Part shown: in pieces, positions 63,269 through 64,000 of the stretch
Numbering within the stretch: position 1 is the stretch's first letter
Layout: each line of letters opens with the position of its first letter
Origin: Streptomyces althioticus
GTDB lineage: Bacteria; Actinomycetota; Actinomycetes; Streptomycetales; Streptomycetaceae
Assembly (NCBI GenBank): GCA_014649355.1
Contig: BMSW01000026.1
Location: 1 to 64,000 of the forward strand
Reading direction: 5' to 3'
Length of the DNA: 64,000 bases
Translations under genes and position numbers: made by a program
The notes under the pieces: model-generated
The model's database searches: none
Told to the model about the DNA's origin: nothing
What the model saw: only the letters and a program-made list of their open reading frames with translations

Positions 63269-63847
63269 TCAGGCCCGCCCGTACTCGTCGGCCCACGCCT
63301 CGACCGTGTCGGCCGCGCGGTCGAAGGCCAGCGGGTCGCGCCCCAGGAAGTCCGCGTTGTGCGAGGTCAGCAGCGGCGTCGGTCCGTCGGACGAGCGGCC
63401 CCGCCGGTTCATCACCAGCGCCTGCCCCTGCACGGTCCTCGGCAGCCCCAGCCAGCGCACCGGCTGCTGCACCGTACGCACCGCCGCGATCTGGTCCCAG
63501 GGCGTCGTACGGGTGCTGACGAAGGCCACGTGGCGGCACCCCCGGGCGCTCACCCACACCCCCATGCGCAGCAGCCGCAGCGCGCCCGCCACGATGACCA
63601 GCGCGAACCCGAACACGGTGGCCGCCGACGCGGGCGTGGCGGTCGCCGCGATGATCACGGACGAGAACAGCACGAACGAGGCGAGCAGCAGCAGGACCGC
63701 GGCCGCGCCCACGCGCCAAGGGCCGGGCCGGTAGGGACGCCGCCAGCGGTCCCGGTCGTCGTACGGCAGCGCGACGTCGTCCGTCGTGTCGAAGGCGCGG
63801 TCGGCCGTCAGGAAGGGCAGGGGCACGGTGGTCCTCACTCGATCCAT
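63269..63847 (-). CDS. membrane protein with PH-like domain
   Basis: A 192-residue protein on the opposite strand. Two membrane segments near residues 48-66 and 72-92 are followed by a short beta-rich part (VWVSARGCRHVAFVSTRTTPWDQIAAVRTV) typical of bacterial PH domains. ATG 63847. No enzyme motif. It faces the small dapB-linked gene and diverges from the gene that starts at 63976. Confidence 0.8.
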   Translation of the reverse strand: MDRVRTTVPLPFLTADRAFDTTDDVALPYDDRDRWRRPYRPGPWRVGAAAVLLLLASFVLFSSVIIAATATPASAATVFGFALVIVAGALRLLRMGVWVSARGCRHVAFVSTRTTPWDQIAAVRTVQQPVRWLGLPRTVQGQALVMNRRGRSSDGPTPLLTSHNADFLGRDPLAFDRAADTVEAWADEYGRA

Positions 63848-63975
63848 GCAGGGGCTGTGCCCGGTGAGGCTATCGATCTGTGTCCCCGGTCACCACCCTC
63901 GGGGGTCCGGACGGCCCCCCGTCCGCGCCGTAGAGTGGGCGGCGCCCCAGAAGTGATGGAAGGACCCTCTGCGCC

Positions 63976-64000
63976 GTGACCGACACCCCTGCCGACGACC
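63976..64000 (+). CDS. thyX: start of a gene cut by the window edge, probably thymidylate synthase ThyX
   Basis: Only eight codons are visible (VTDTPADD) after GGAAGGA. The residues agree with the N-terminus I recall for Streptomyces ThyX, the flavin-dependent thymidylate synthase, and thyX lies between dapB and dapA in actinobacteria. The identification rests mainly on position. Confidence 0.5.

Overview
This is chromosomal DNA from a Streptomyces or a very close relative. The base composition is very high in GC, with strong third-position bias and many GTG starts. The window carries the Streptomyces developmental gene bldB, a BldB-linked ESX (type VII secretion) locus and typical Streptomyces dispersed GC-rich intergenic repeats. 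The gene order matches the S. coelicolor ispG-to-dapB region as I remember it; no database search was possible.

Layout. (1) 1-4123: end of ispG, two GNAT acetyltransferases, proS. (2) 4270-7457: a small protein and an XRE-type regulator on the minus strand, facing a three-gene operon headed by an ECF sigma factor whose third codon is TTA. The region between them holds three related inverted repeats. (3) 7458-9946: tandem GC-rich repeats, then an APH-fold probable pseudokinase and a DUF4439/lipoprotein pair on the minus strand. (4) 10167-17093: the conserved rimP-nusA-ylxR-infB-ylxP-rbfA-truB block. (5) 17401-21906: a large protein with a degenerate trypsin-like domain and a P-loop NTPase region, then ribF. 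(6) 21922-27852: an oligopeptide-type ABC importer operon on the minus strand. (7) 28190-57467: the ESX locus. (8) 57698-64000: rpsO, pnp, an M16 peptidase, dapB, a small membrane protein, a PH-like membrane protein and the first codons of what is probably thyX.

The ESX locus has all the core parts: eccB and mycP on the plus strand, eccE on the minus strand, eccC on the minus strand and eccD on the plus strand, plus a WXG100 pair (esxBA) with bldB on the opposite strand beside it. No EccA-type AAA+ protein is visible. A 1,231-residue proline-rich protein with a MinD/ParA-like ATPase lies next to eccE. The eccC operon encodes three further WXG-like or helical proteins, a second membrane-anchored subtilase, a 775-residue probable secreted protein and a lipoprotein. 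On the plus strand after esxBA come an SseB-like protein, a 165-residue protein, a 1,508-residue YD-repeat (RHS) protein with a WXG-like N-terminus and a C-terminal ADP-ribosyltransferase-like domain, and an overlapping small gene whose product resembles EF-Tu domain 2 and is the likely immunity protein.

The ABC importer and ESX locus together separate ribF from rpsO, which lie next to each other in many bacteria. The most interesting parts are therefore the 36-kb accessory block inside a housekeeping cluster, the ART-type RHS toxin with its EF-Tu-like partner, and the XRE/ECF sigma switch with its apparent bldA control.
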